64,000 nucleotides of DNA, from NCBI RefSeq assembly GCF_900108015.1, contig NZ_FNVP01000014.1, forward strand, positions 1-64,000, written 5' to 3'. The stretch comes from Flavobacterium urumqiense (GTDB taxonomy: Bacteria > Bacteroidota > Bacteroidia > Flavobacteriales > Flavobacteriaceae). Positions 50,658 through 59,307 of the stretch are shown here, in pieces; the first letter of the stretch is position 1; every line of letters begins with the position of its first letter. The notes beneath the pieces are model-generated. The model saw only the letters and a program-made list of their open reading frames with translations, was not told where the DNA came from and did not search any database. A program made the position numbers and the translations under genes.

Positions 50658-53178
50658 ATGGATGATTTACTTGCTGGTTTGTATTGGCAGTATTTGTTAT
50701 GGACAAAATACAGCAAAAAAAGCACCTTTGACAGCGGTCATTATTACACTCGAAAAACAATTCAATATCAAGTTTTCGTATGCCGTTGAAGATGTAGCCA
50801 CCATTGAAATTGATAAGCCGAATACTTCTTTTACATTACAAGAAACAATTGATTATCTAAATTCGAAAACGATTTTAAATTTTAAGGCTTTAAACGATCG
50901 ATATGTTACCGTTTCAGTGTTGAACAAAACTATATCTATTTGCGGAATTGTTTCCGATGAAAAGAAATCTCGCTTAGTTGGCGCATCGGTTTTTGTAAAC
51001 AATATTGGAAGAAGTACAATAACCGATAAAAACGGTACATTTAACCTGCAAAATATTCCAATAGCTGCCACGCTTACTATTTCTTATGTGGGTTTTGAAT
51101 CCAGACAGTTTTCGGCAAACGAATTATTTTCAGCACAAAATAATTGTAAAGAAATTGTTCTTTCTACAAAAAACGAAGAGTTAAATCAGGTCCTGATAAA
51201 TGTTTATTTGACGCCCGGATTACAAAAATATCTGGATGGAAGCACCGTTTTAAACACTAAAAAATTTGGTATTCTTCCCGGATTAATAGAACCTGACATT
51301 TTGCAATCCATTCAAGCGCTTCCCGGTGTGGAAAGCACCAATGAAAGCATTGCTAATATAAACGTGCGCGGCGGAACTAACGATCAGAATTTAGTTCTTT
51401 GGGACAATATTAAAATGTATCATTCCGGTCATTTCTTCGGGTTAATTTCCGCGTACAATCCTAATCTTACCAATAAAGTTATCGTTAGCAAAAATGGAAC
51501 AAGCGCTGAATATAGCGATGGCGTTTCCAGTACGATAAATATGCAAACTAAAGACCTGGTTTCAAATATATTTTCAGGTGGCGTAGGAATTAATTTGATA
51601 AGTTCCGATGTTTTTTTAGAAATTCCAATAACTAAAAAATTAGAACTTCATATTTCGGGACGTCGCTCAATTACTGATTTGTTTAAATCTCCTACTTACA
51701 CTAAATACTTTGATCGTAGTTTTCAGGATACAGAAATCAATGCCGATAGTAATCAACGCGGTACGTCTTCTGATTTTTACTTTTATGATTATTCCGCGAA
51801 ATTACTTTTTGATTTCAATGAAAAACATCAATTCAGGGCGAATATTATTGGTATCAATAACGCCTTGGATTATTCGGAACGAAACATTATAAACTCAAAC
51901 CAAACTCAATCTAAAACCAGTACTTTAACTCAGAAAAATATTGGCTACGGCGGAAATTGGAAAGCACAATGGAATTCAAAATTAAGTTCAAACTTCATCA
52001 CTTACTTTTCCAGATTCAATATTGACGCTAACGATTATAGGGTAGAAACAGATCAGCGCTTGACAGAAGCTAATGAAGTGCTGGAAACGGGAGTTAAACT
52101 CAATACACATTACAAAACTAATGACAACTTAAATTTCTTGTTTGGGTACCAATTTAATGAAACGGGGATGTTAAATCAAACTACCGTTAGTGCTCCGTTG
52201 TACTCTAGCACTAAAAAAGATGTTTTATTGAATCACGCCTTATTTTCTGAGGTGGAATACAATAAAAACAATACCTATTTGAGAGTTGGATTGCGTTTGA
52301 ATTATTTTCAAAAATTCGAAAAGCTTTTGGTCGAGCCAAGAATAAACATTCGACAAAAATTATCAGATCAATTTGCTTTAAAATTAGAAGGGGAATTCAA
52401 AAATCAATCTACTACACAAATCGTGGATTTTGAAGATGATTTTTTAGGTGTCGAAAAAAGGCGTTGGGTTTTAGTAAATGATAAAGATATTCCGATTGCA
52501 ACGAGTAAACAAGGTTCTTTTGGTGTGGAATTCAATAAAGACAAACTAAATATTGAGGCTACAGGTTTTTATAAAATTGTTGACGGTATTACAGCTTCTA
52601 ATCAGGGTTTTTATAACAGTTTTCAGTATACCACCGCAAATGGAAGTTACACCGCCAAAGGTTTAGAATTTTTAGCTAATAAAACAGCCCGTCAATATAG
52701 CGTTTGGGTAAGTTACACATTTAGTATAAACAACTATGAGTTTGATACTTTTACCCCTTCCACTTTTCCTAATAATGCAGATATAAGGCATTCTGTATCG
52801 CTTGGTTTCTATTACAACATCCTTAAAAATCTAAAATTAGCTGTCGGTGGTATTTATAGAAATGGTTCACCGTATACAAAACCAATTGAAGGCAAAGAAA
52901 CCGTGCAAAACGGAAATAACACTCTCGTGAATTATGATTTTCCAAACAATCAAAATCTGGATGATTTCATGCGATTAGACGCTTCCATAAATTATAATTT
53001 CAATCTGTCGGAATCTATTAAAGCTTCGGTTACTGCCGGTGTCATTAATGCTACCAATCAAAATAATGGTATCAATCGCTATTACAAAGTTAATCCAAAT
53101 AACTCAAATGATGCCGTTCAAGTAGATAATAAATCACTAGGCTTAACGCCAAATGTAAGTTTTAGAGTGAATTTTTAA
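50644..53178 (+). CDS. TonB-dependent receptor with STN signalling domain
   Basis: 844 residues. Signal peptide (MIYLLVCIGSICYG), then an STN domain about residues 26-90 (LTAVIITLEKQFNIKFSYAV), a carboxypeptidase-regulatory-like beta domain about 96-180 (GIVSDEKKSRLVGASVFVNN), a plug about 215-305 (PGVESTNESIANINVRGGTN) and a 22-strand-type barrel ending VSFRVNF. The STN domain marks it as a transducer that signals through FecR to the sigma factor. No SusD partner is present, so the ligand is more likely a siderophore, haem, vitamin or protein fragment than a glycan. Confidence 0.93.
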   Translation: MMLNKWMIYLLVCIGSICYGQNTAKKAPLTAVIITLEKQFNIKFSYAVEDVATIEIDKPNTSFTLQETIDYLNSKTILNFKALNDRYVTVSVLNKTISICGIVSDEKKSRLVGASVFVNNIGRSTITDKNGTFNLQNIPIAATLTISYVGFESRQFSANELFSAQNNCKEIVLSTKNEELNQVLINVYLTPGLQKYLDGSTVLNTKKFGILPGLIEPDILQSIQALPGVESTNESIANINVRGGTNDQNLVLWDNIKMYHSGHFFGLISAYNPNLTNKVIVSKNGTSAEYSDGVSSTINMQTKDLVSNIFSGGVGINLISSDVFLEIPITKKLELHISGRRSITDLFKSPTYTKYFDRSFQDTEINADSNQRGTSSDFYFYDYSAKLLFDFNEKHQFRANIIGINNALDYSERNIINSNQTQSKTSTLTQKNIGYGGNWKAQWNSKLSSNFITYFSRFNIDANDYRVETDQRLTEANEVLETGVKLNTHYKTNDNLNFLFGYQFNETGMLNQTTVSAPLYSSTKKDVLLNHALFSEVEYNKNNTYLRVGLRLNYFQKFEKLLVEPRINIRQKLSDQFALKLEGEFKNQSTTQIVDFEDDFLGVEKRRWVLVNDKDIPIATSKQGSFGVEFNKDKLNIEATGFYKIVDGITASNQGFYNSFQYTTANGSYTAKGLEFLANKTARQYSVWVSYTFSINNYEFDTFTPSTFPNNADIRHSVSLGFYYNILKNLKLAVGGIYRNGSPYTKPIEGKETVQNGNNTLVNYDFPNNQNLDDFMRLDASINYNFNLSESIKASVTAGVINATNQNNGINRYYKVNPNNSNDAVQVDNKSLGLTPNVSFRVNF

Positions 53179-53208
53179 TTCCATTTTATACCGCATAATA
53201 AAACATAA

Positions 53209-53238
53209 AACCCTTTCAAATTTTATTTTGAAAGGGTT
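53209..53238. terminator. Bidirectional terminator
   Basis: AACCCTTTCAAA at 53209-53220 pairs perfectly with TTTGAAAGGGTT at 53227-53238 between the receptor gene and the convergent glmM. Confidence 0.85.
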
Positions 53239-53260
53239 CTATTTATATAAAAATCCGGAA

Positions 53261-54649
53261 TTATATTCCGGCAACTGCTTTAATTTCATCAATGATTCGT
53301 AGTGCCAAAGTATCTGCTTTCTCTTGTGAAGTCGCTTCGGTATAAATACGAATGATTGGCTCCGTATTCGATTTTCTGAGGTGAACCCAATTTTCAGCAA
53401 AGTCAATTTTCACACCGTCAATGGTTGTAATATCTTCATTTTTATATTTCTCAGTCATGGCAACAAGAATGGCATCCACATCAATTTGTGGCGTCAATTC
53501 TATTTTGTTTTTGCTCATGTAATATTCCGGATACGAAGCACGCAAAGCAGAAACCGTCATTTTCTTGTTGGCCAAATGCGTTAAAAACAGCGCCACTCCT
53601 ACCAAACTATCACGTCCGTAATGCAGTTCTGGATAAATGATTCCGCCGTTTCCTTCACCACCTATTACAGCATTATTCTTTTTCATCAATTCTACTACGT
53701 TCACTTCACCTACGGCACTGGCTTCATAGCTTCCGTTATGCCCATTAGTCACATCACGCAAGGCACGAGAAGACGACATATTCGAAACCGTATTTCCTGG
53801 TGTTTTACTCAAAACATAATCGGCACAAGCCACCAAAGTATATTCTTCACCAAACATTTCTCCGTCTTCACAAATGAAAGCCAAACGATCAACATCAGGA
53901 TCTACCACAATTCCTAAATCAGCTTTTTCTTTTACCACCAATTCTGAAATATCAGTCAAATGTTCTTTCAACGGTTCCGGATTGTGCGGGAAATGTCCGT
54001 TTGGTTCACAGTATAATTCTACTACTTCAACGCCCATTAATTCCAATAATCTTGGGATAATAATTCCACCAGAAGAATTTACACCATCAACAACCACTTT
54101 AAATTTAGCTGCTTTTACTGCATCAACATCCACCAAAGGCAAATTCAACACTTCATCAATATGAATATCCATGTAAGCGTCGTTAATCATAATTTCTCCC
54201 AAATCATCCACATCTGAGAAATCAAAAGCTTCCGCTTCCGCAATTTCAAGAATTTTCAAGCCTTCTTCTACATTCAGGAATTCTCCTTTTTCATTCAATA
54301 ATTTCAAGGCATTCCATTGTTTTGGATTATGAGAAGCGGTAAGGATAATTCCACCTTCAGCTTTTTCTAACGGAACAGCCACTTCGACAGTTGGTGTTGT
54401 AGAAAGACCTAAATCAATGACGTCTATTCCTAAACCAATTAAAGTATTTACCACCAAATTGTGAATCATGGGTCCAGAAATACGGGCGTCACGACCTACA
54501 ACAACAGTAATTTTTTCTTTCCCGATATATTTTTTCAACCAAGTTCCGTACGCCGCAGCAAATTTAACCGCATCAACAGGTGTCAGGTTATCCCCTACTT
54601 TACCTCCTATTGTTCCACGTATTCCCGATATTGATTTTATTAAAGTCAT
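53261..54649 (-). CDS. glmM: Phosphoglucosamine mutase
   Basis: A 462-residue phosphohexomutase converting glucosamine-6-phosphate to glucosamine-1-phosphate for UDP-GlcNAc synthesis. The N-terminus MTLIKSISGIRGTIGGKVGD, the active-site phosphoserine in GGIILTASHNPKQWNALK near residue 100, the metal-binding loop DPDVDRLAFI near residue 245, the sugar-specificity loop GGEGNGGIIYPELHYGRD and the C-terminal phosphate-binding LRKSNTEPIIRIYTEA are complete. Bacteroidota often annotate this protein as GlmM; ManB-like phosphomannomutase activity is a possible alternative. Confidence 0.92.
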   Translation of the reverse strand: MTLIKSISGIRGTIGGKVGDNLTPVDAVKFAAAYGTWLKKYIGKEKITVVVGRDARISGPMIHNLVVNTLIGLGIDVIDLGLSTTPTVEVAVPLEKAEGGIILTASHNPKQWNALKLLNEKGEFLNVEEGLKILEIAEAEAFDFSDVDDLGEIMINDAYMDIHIDEVLNLPLVDVDAVKAAKFKVVVDGVNSSGGIIIPRLLELMGVEVVELYCEPNGHFPHNPEPLKEHLTDISELVVKEKADLGIVVDPDVDRLAFICEDGEMFGEEYTLVACADYVLSKTPGNTVSNMSSSRALRDVTNGHNGSYEASAVGEVNVVELMKKNNAVIGGEGNGGIIYPELHYGRDSLVGVALFLTHLANKKMTVSALRASYPEYYMSKNKIELTPQIDVDAILVAMTEKYKNEDITTIDGVKIDFAENWVHLRKSNTEPIIRIYTEATSQEKADTLALRIIDEIKAVAGI

Positions 54650-54768
54650 TGATTATTGTTTTAAATTTTGAATTATAAAGTATAAATTGCTTACAAATAT
54701 AATAATTGACGGTTTATAAAAGTCATTTAGAATTCAAAATTAACCATTTAAATTCCTAAATTAGGCGA

Positions 54769-55353
54769 ATGAATTTTCTAGCACACATCTATCTTTCCGG
54801 TGATAATGACTTAATCAAAATTGGCAATTTCATGGCTGATGGAATTCGTGGAAAACATTTTGAAAATTATCCTTTAGAAATTCAAAAAGGAATTATTCTC
54901 CATCGTGCCATTGATACATTTACTGATGCACATCCTGTTTTTAGACAAAGCACTAAACGGTTGCATGAGAATTACCATCATTACGCGGGTGTAATTGTAG
55001 ATGTTTTTTACGACCATTTTTTGGCTAAAAACTGGAACACGTATTCTGATGAAAAACTGGAAGATTTTGTATCGCGATTTTACCAATCTTTGCAGGATAA
55101 TCACATCATTCTTTCGGAAAGAACAAAGGGAATGATGCCTTACATGATTGAACACAATTGGCTGGTGAGTTACCGAACAGTTGAAGGAATTAATCGGATT
55201 TTGACTCAAATGGATCATCGTACCAAAAACGAATCTAAAATGCGATTTGCTACCATTGAGCTTTTGGAATTTTATTCGGAATTTGAAAATGAATTTAACA
55301 ATTTCTTTAAAGAATTAATCCTATTTTCGAATACTAAAATAAGCACTTTATGA
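54769..55353 (+). CDS. Acyl carrier protein phosphodiesterase-like protein
   Basis: 194 residues matching the ACP phosphodiesterase (AcpH, HD-related DUF479) family: MNFLAHIYLSGDNDLIKIGN followed by FMADGIRGKH, LHRAIDTFTDAHPVFRQS and GVIVDVFYDHFLAKNW contain the metal-binding His and Asp residues. AcpH removes the phosphopantetheine arm from ACP. The family is often only a putative hydrolase. It is divergent from glmM and 65 bases upstream of ggt on the same strand. Confidence 0.88.
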   Translation: MNFLAHIYLSGDNDLIKIGNFMADGIRGKHFENYPLEIQKGIILHRAIDTFTDAHPVFRQSTKRLHENYHHYAGVIVDVFYDHFLAKNWNTYSDEKLEDFVSRFYQSLQDNHIILSERTKGMMPYMIEHNWLVSYRTVEGINRILTQMDHRTKNESKMRFATIELLEFYSEFENEFNNFFKELILFSNTKISTL

Positions 55354-55418
55354 AAAAACTCTTTTTCTAAACCTTTGGTCTTGAAAAATTATATTCATTA
55401 CCAATATATACTATAAAA

Positions 55419-57104
55419 ATGAAAAAAATTATTATTGTACTCAGTATTTTTTCTATTGGATGTAAAACCCAAAATGTAATGGTAAAGCCCACTGGACTGG
55501 TTGCTGATAAAGCAATGGTAGTTTCGGCACGTGTAGAAGCTTCAAAAATTGGAGTGGAAATCATGAGAAAAGGTGGCAATGCTTTTGATGCGATGGTTGC
55601 AACCGAATTGGCTCTTGCAGTTGCTTACCCATTTGCAGGAAATCTGGGTGGAGGCGGTTTTATGGTCTACCGCAAAGCAAATGGCGAAATAGGTTCTTTG
55701 GACTACCGAGAAAAAGCGCCACTAGCAGCCAGTAAAGATATGTTTCTTGATGAAAAAGGAAATGTGATAAAAGGAAAAAGTACTGAATCTCCGCTCGCTA
55801 TTGGAGTTCCCGGAACGATTGCAGGCGTTTTTGCAGTTCATGAAAAATTGGGTTCATTACCAATAGAAGAAATTCTAAAACCCGTAATTGCATTAGCCGA
55901 AAGAGGTGTTGTTGTTACCAAAAAACAAGAAGACCAATTAAATACTTATCGAGCTAAAATCATAAAAGTAAATGGCGACAAAACGTTATTTGCAACCATT
56001 TTCAAAGAAAATGATTTCATAAAATATCCTGCGCTGGCAGCTACATTGAAAAGGATTTCAAAAAATGGCAGAGATGAATTTTACAAAGGCGAAACAGCTA
56101 AAACATTAGTCAAATATCTTCAGGAAAAAGGAGCCTTAATCACCTTGCAAGATTTGGCGAAATACGAAGCGAAATGGAGAACTCCGCTTACTTTTGATTA
56201 CAAGGATTTGAAGGTAATATCGATGCCTCCACCCAGCAGTGGCGGAATATGTCTGGCTGAAATATTCAAAATGATAGCGCCTTTCGATCTGGCTAAAATG
56301 GGACATAATTCAGCGGAAGCCATTCAAGTTATTGTTGAAGCCGAAAGAAGGGCTTACGCAGACAGAAGTTATTATCTGGGTGATCCGGATTTTGTGAAAA
56401 TTCCCTTGAAAGCATTAATGTCTGATGATTATTTAAAACAGAGAATGTCAAATTTTAATTTTGAAAAAGCCACTTTATCATCGGATATAAAAGAAGGAAA
56501 AGTAAATTATAACGAGAGTATGGAAACGACCCATTATTCGATTGTGGATCAATTTGGCAATGCCGTTTCATCTACTACAACATTAAACGATGGTTATGGT
56601 TCTAAATATTATTGTGATGAATTGGGCTTTTTCCTTAACAACGAAATGGATGATTTCAGTGCCAAACCCGGTGAACCTAATATGTTTGGGTTAGTAGGAA
56701 ATGAAGCCAACAGTATTGCCCCTCAAAAAAGAATGTTGAGTTCTATGACTCCAACTATTGTAGAGAAAAACGGTAAATTATTTATGGTTGTGGGTTCTCC
56801 CGGTGGTTCTACGATTATTACATCGGTATTGCAAACGATATTAAATGTTTACGAATATAGTTTGAGCATGCAGGAAGCTGTAAATGCACCACGTTTTCAT
56901 CATCAATGGTTACCGGATTTAATTACTTTTGAACCTAACACTTTCGATGCTAAAACCTTTGAAACCTTGAAATCAAAAGGGTATATCATCAATGAAAAAA
57001 CGACACCAGTGATTGGTAAAGTAGATGCAATTTTGGCTTTGCCAAATAAAACTTTAGAAGGAGGAGCCGATTTTAGAGGAGATGATAAAGCAGTTGGATT
57101 TTAG
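55419..57104 (+). CDS. ggt: Gamma-glutamyltransferase
   Basis: A 561-residue exported precursor. The short lipoprotein signal ends in FSIGCKTQN. The large domain begins MVVSARVEASKIGVEIMRKG and includes FAGNLGGGGFMVYR, DYREKAPLAAS and SPLAIGVPGT. The autocleavage/catalytic Thr lies in METTHYSIVDQFGNAVSSTT near residue 370, and the substrate loop is SSMTPTIVEKNGK with GSPGGSTIIT. It hydrolyses or transfers gamma-glutamyl groups of glutathione in the periplasm. Lipid anchoring is unusual compared with enteric GGT but common in Bacteroidota. Confidence 0.94.
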   Translation: MKKIIIVLSIFSIGCKTQNVMVKPTGLVADKAMVVSARVEASKIGVEIMRKGGNAFDAMVATELALAVAYPFAGNLGGGGFMVYRKANGEIGSLDYREKAPLAASKDMFLDEKGNVIKGKSTESPLAIGVPGTIAGVFAVHEKLGSLPIEEILKPVIALAERGVVVTKKQEDQLNTYRAKIIKVNGDKTLFATIFKENDFIKYPALAATLKRISKNGRDEFYKGETAKTLVKYLQEKGALITLQDLAKYEAKWRTPLTFDYKDLKVISMPPPSSGGICLAEIFKMIAPFDLAKMGHNSAEAIQVIVEAERRAYADRSYYLGDPDFVKIPLKALMSDDYLKQRMSNFNFEKATLSSDIKEGKVNYNESMETTHYSIVDQFGNAVSSTTTLNDGYGSKYYCDELGFFLNNEMDDFSAKPGEPNMFGLVGNEANSIAPQKRMLSSMTPTIVEKNGKLFMVVGSPGGSTIITSVLQTILNVYEYSLSMQEAVNAPRFHHQWLPDLITFEPNTFDAKTFETLKSKGYIINEKTTPVIGKVDAILALPNKTLEGGADFRGDDKAVGF

Positions 57105-57124
57105 AAAACAGAATTTTATGACCT

Positions 57125-57378
57125 TTGAACCTAAAAGTAGAAATTGCTTTTGAAGAAAACCAAAATGCGGAAAATGCATTTGCTATGGCAAAATACATGC
57201 GGAATAATTTTCTTTTTTTTAAAATAAAAACTGATGACAGAAGGCGTATTTTTAAAAAAATTTGAAAAAAAAAAGCCATTGGCTGGACAGTGAGAGAATG
57301 GGCAAAGACAAATCCGGAAGAAGTGAAAAATTTTGTTGCTAACAATAATTTAATCCTTTTAAGTACAAAAGAAGCCTA
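57125..57378 (+). pseudogene. DNA alkylation repeat (AlkD-like) gene with internal deletion
   Basis: The frame encodes VEIAFEENQNAENAFAMAKY and MRNNFLFF with DDRRRIFKKI, the N-terminal block of AlkD-like DNA glycosylases. An in-frame TGA at 57263-57265 follows, and the same frame then jumps to KKAIGWTVREWAKTNPEEVK and NFVANNNLILLSTKEA, the C-terminal block. About 140 central residues, including the HEAT-repeat core, are deleted and the start codon is lost. The gene cannot make an active alkylpurine glycosylase. Confidence 0.85.
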
Positions 57379-57435
57379 AAAAAATATCAAGAAAGCTGAT
57401 AATAATTGTAATTTAGCGTTCTTTAAAAAAATAGA

Positions 57436-59220
57436 ATGTTCAAAAAATATCTCTCTAAATTAGAAACCGTAGTAGCTTTTGCACAATCCATTTTAACACC
57501 AAAACAGTTTATATTTTTATCTGCGGTTTTAGTTGGTATTTCCTCGGCATTTGCAGTAATTGTATTAAAATCCTTTGCACACTGGGTGTTTTCTTTTGCG
57601 ACTTATATTAATGGTATTCTAAAACTAAGCTTCATCAATAGTATTTTACCAATAATTGGAATACTCTTAACTGTTTTTGTTATCAAAAAAGTTCTTGGAG
57701 GTACAATTGAAAAAGGAACTTCTCAAATTTTATATAATGTTGCAAAAAAAGCGAGTATCATTCCAAAAAAGCAAATGTATGCTCAAATCATTACAAGTTC
57801 GCTTACCGTTGGTTTAGGTGGTTCTGCCGGTTTAGAAAGCCCAATTGTGATTACTGGTGCCGCTTTTGGTTCCAATTATGCGCAGCGTTACAAATTAAGT
57901 TACAAGGACAGAACTTTGTTAATTGGTTGTGGTGTTGCTGCTGGTGTTGCCGCGGCGTTCAACGCTCCAATTGCCGGTGTATTATTTGCCATTGAAGTAC
58001 TGCTGGTTGATGTCAGTATTTCTGCATTTACTCCAATTATGATTGCGGCCGCGACTGGTGCATTAGTATCCGTAATTGTTTTAGATGAAACTATTTTATT
58101 GTCTTTCAAACAGCAACAAACTTTTGATTTTCACAACATTCCTTTTTATATCCTTCTGGGTTTATTTACAGGATTTATTTCCGTTTATTATTCAAGAAAC
58201 TTTGCAAGGGTAGAACATTTTTTTGGTCGCCTCAAATTATCTCCTTACAAAAAGGCCTTATTTGGTGCTTCAATACTGGCAGTTATAATCTTTGTTTTTC
58301 CAACGCTTTTTGGCGAAGGTTATGAGAGTATTAAAACTTTATCCGAAAATGATCCAGGTCAATTACTTGAAAATACACTTTTCAGTGGATTTAGAAATAA
58401 CAGTTGGGCACTTTTGATATTTATTGGTTTAACAATGATGTTGAAAGTTTTTGCTACCGGAATTACGTTAGGTAGCGGCGGAAATGGTGGAAACTTTGCT
58501 CCTTCCCTATTTCTGGGTTCGTATGTGGGGTTTTTCTTTTCCAAATTTCTAAATCTAACGGGATTGACCAAACTGCCTATTAGTAATTTTACAATGGTGG
58601 GAATGGCAGGAATTTTAAGCGGATTGTTTCATGCGCCATTAACAGCCATCTTCTTAATTGCTGAAATCACTGGAGGTTATAACTTAATGATTCCGCTTAT
58701 GATTGTTGCTTCGATCAGTTTTGCAATTTCAAAACGTTTTGAAAAACATTCCATGGATGTCAAGAGCTTGGCGGCAAAAGGACATGCCTTTACAAGTAAC
58801 AAAGATTCGAATATATTGACGACATTAGATACCAATTCCATCATTCAGACGGATTATTTGACTGTCTCTCCTGATCAAAATTTGGAATGCTTAGTTGATT
58901 TAATTTCACACTCTAATCAGGTTATTTTTGCTGTTGTCAACAAAGATAAAAAAATGGTTGGCATAGTTCATTTTAACACTATCAGAGAAATTATCTTTAA
59001 TCAATATCGCGTAAAATATACGTTGATAAAAGAAATTATGATTCAACCGATTGAAATAATTAGTCCTAGTGACAGTATGGAAATAGTAATGAATAAATTT
59101 GAAAATGCGAAAGTTGTTTTTCTTCCTGTAATAAAAGACGGAAAATATTATGGTTTTATTTCAAAATCCGTGGCTCTGGAAGCCTATAGAACCAAATTGA
59201 AATCCATGACGATAGAGTAA
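57436..59220 (+). CDS. ClC-family chloride channel/transporter with CBS domains
   Basis: 594 residues with ten or more membrane helices. Selectivity motifs are LGGSAGLESPIVI (GSGIP-equivalent), GVAAGVAAAFNAPIAG, and TLGSGGNGGNFAPSLFLG (GKxGPxxH-like region). The C-terminal 140 residues hold two CBS modules (LTVSPDQNLECLVDL and EIISPSDSMEIVMNKF) that may sense nucleotides. No Glu is seen at the position of the external proton-gating glutamate in GREGP; here the sequence reads GLESP, which does contain Glu. Chloride/proton exchange or fluoride export is possible. Confidence 0.92.
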   Translation: MFKKYLSKLETVVAFAQSILTPKQFIFLSAVLVGISSAFAVIVLKSFAHWVFSFATYINGILKLSFINSILPIIGILLTVFVIKKVLGGTIEKGTSQILYNVAKKASIIPKKQMYAQIITSSLTVGLGGSAGLESPIVITGAAFGSNYAQRYKLSYKDRTLLIGCGVAAGVAAAFNAPIAGVLFAIEVLLVDVSISAFTPIMIAAATGALVSVIVLDETILLSFKQQQTFDFHNIPFYILLGLFTGFISVYYSRNFARVEHFFGRLKLSPYKKALFGASILAVIIFVFPTLFGEGYESIKTLSENDPGQLLENTLFSGFRNNSWALLIFIGLTMMLKVFATGITLGSGGNGGNFAPSLFLGSYVGFFFSKFLNLTGLTKLPISNFTMVGMAGILSGLFHAPLTAIFLIAEITGGYNLMIPLMIVASISFAISKRFEKHSMDVKSLAAKGHAFTSNKDSNILTTLDTNSIIQTDYLTVSPDQNLECLVDLISHSNQVIFAVVNKDKKMVGIVHFNTIREIIFNQYRVKYTLIKEIMIQPIEIISPSDSMEIVMNKFENAKVVFLPVIKDGKYYGFISKSVALEAYRTKLKSMTIE

Positions 59221-59261
59221 ACGTGAATACTTCTTTTAACATAAACTTCTAAACTGTTCTA

Positions 59262-59291
59262 TTGAAAGAATAAATCAAAATGGTAACTTTG
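59262..59291 (+). promoter_or_regulatory. uvrA promoter (TTG-N19-TAACTTTG)
   Basis: TTG at 59262-59264 and TAACTTTG at 59284-59291 are separated by 19 bases, and the start codon is 16 bases further on. I see no LexA-like palindrome nearby. Confidence 0.7.
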
Positions 59292-59307
59292 CTTTTTTGC
59301 AAAAATT

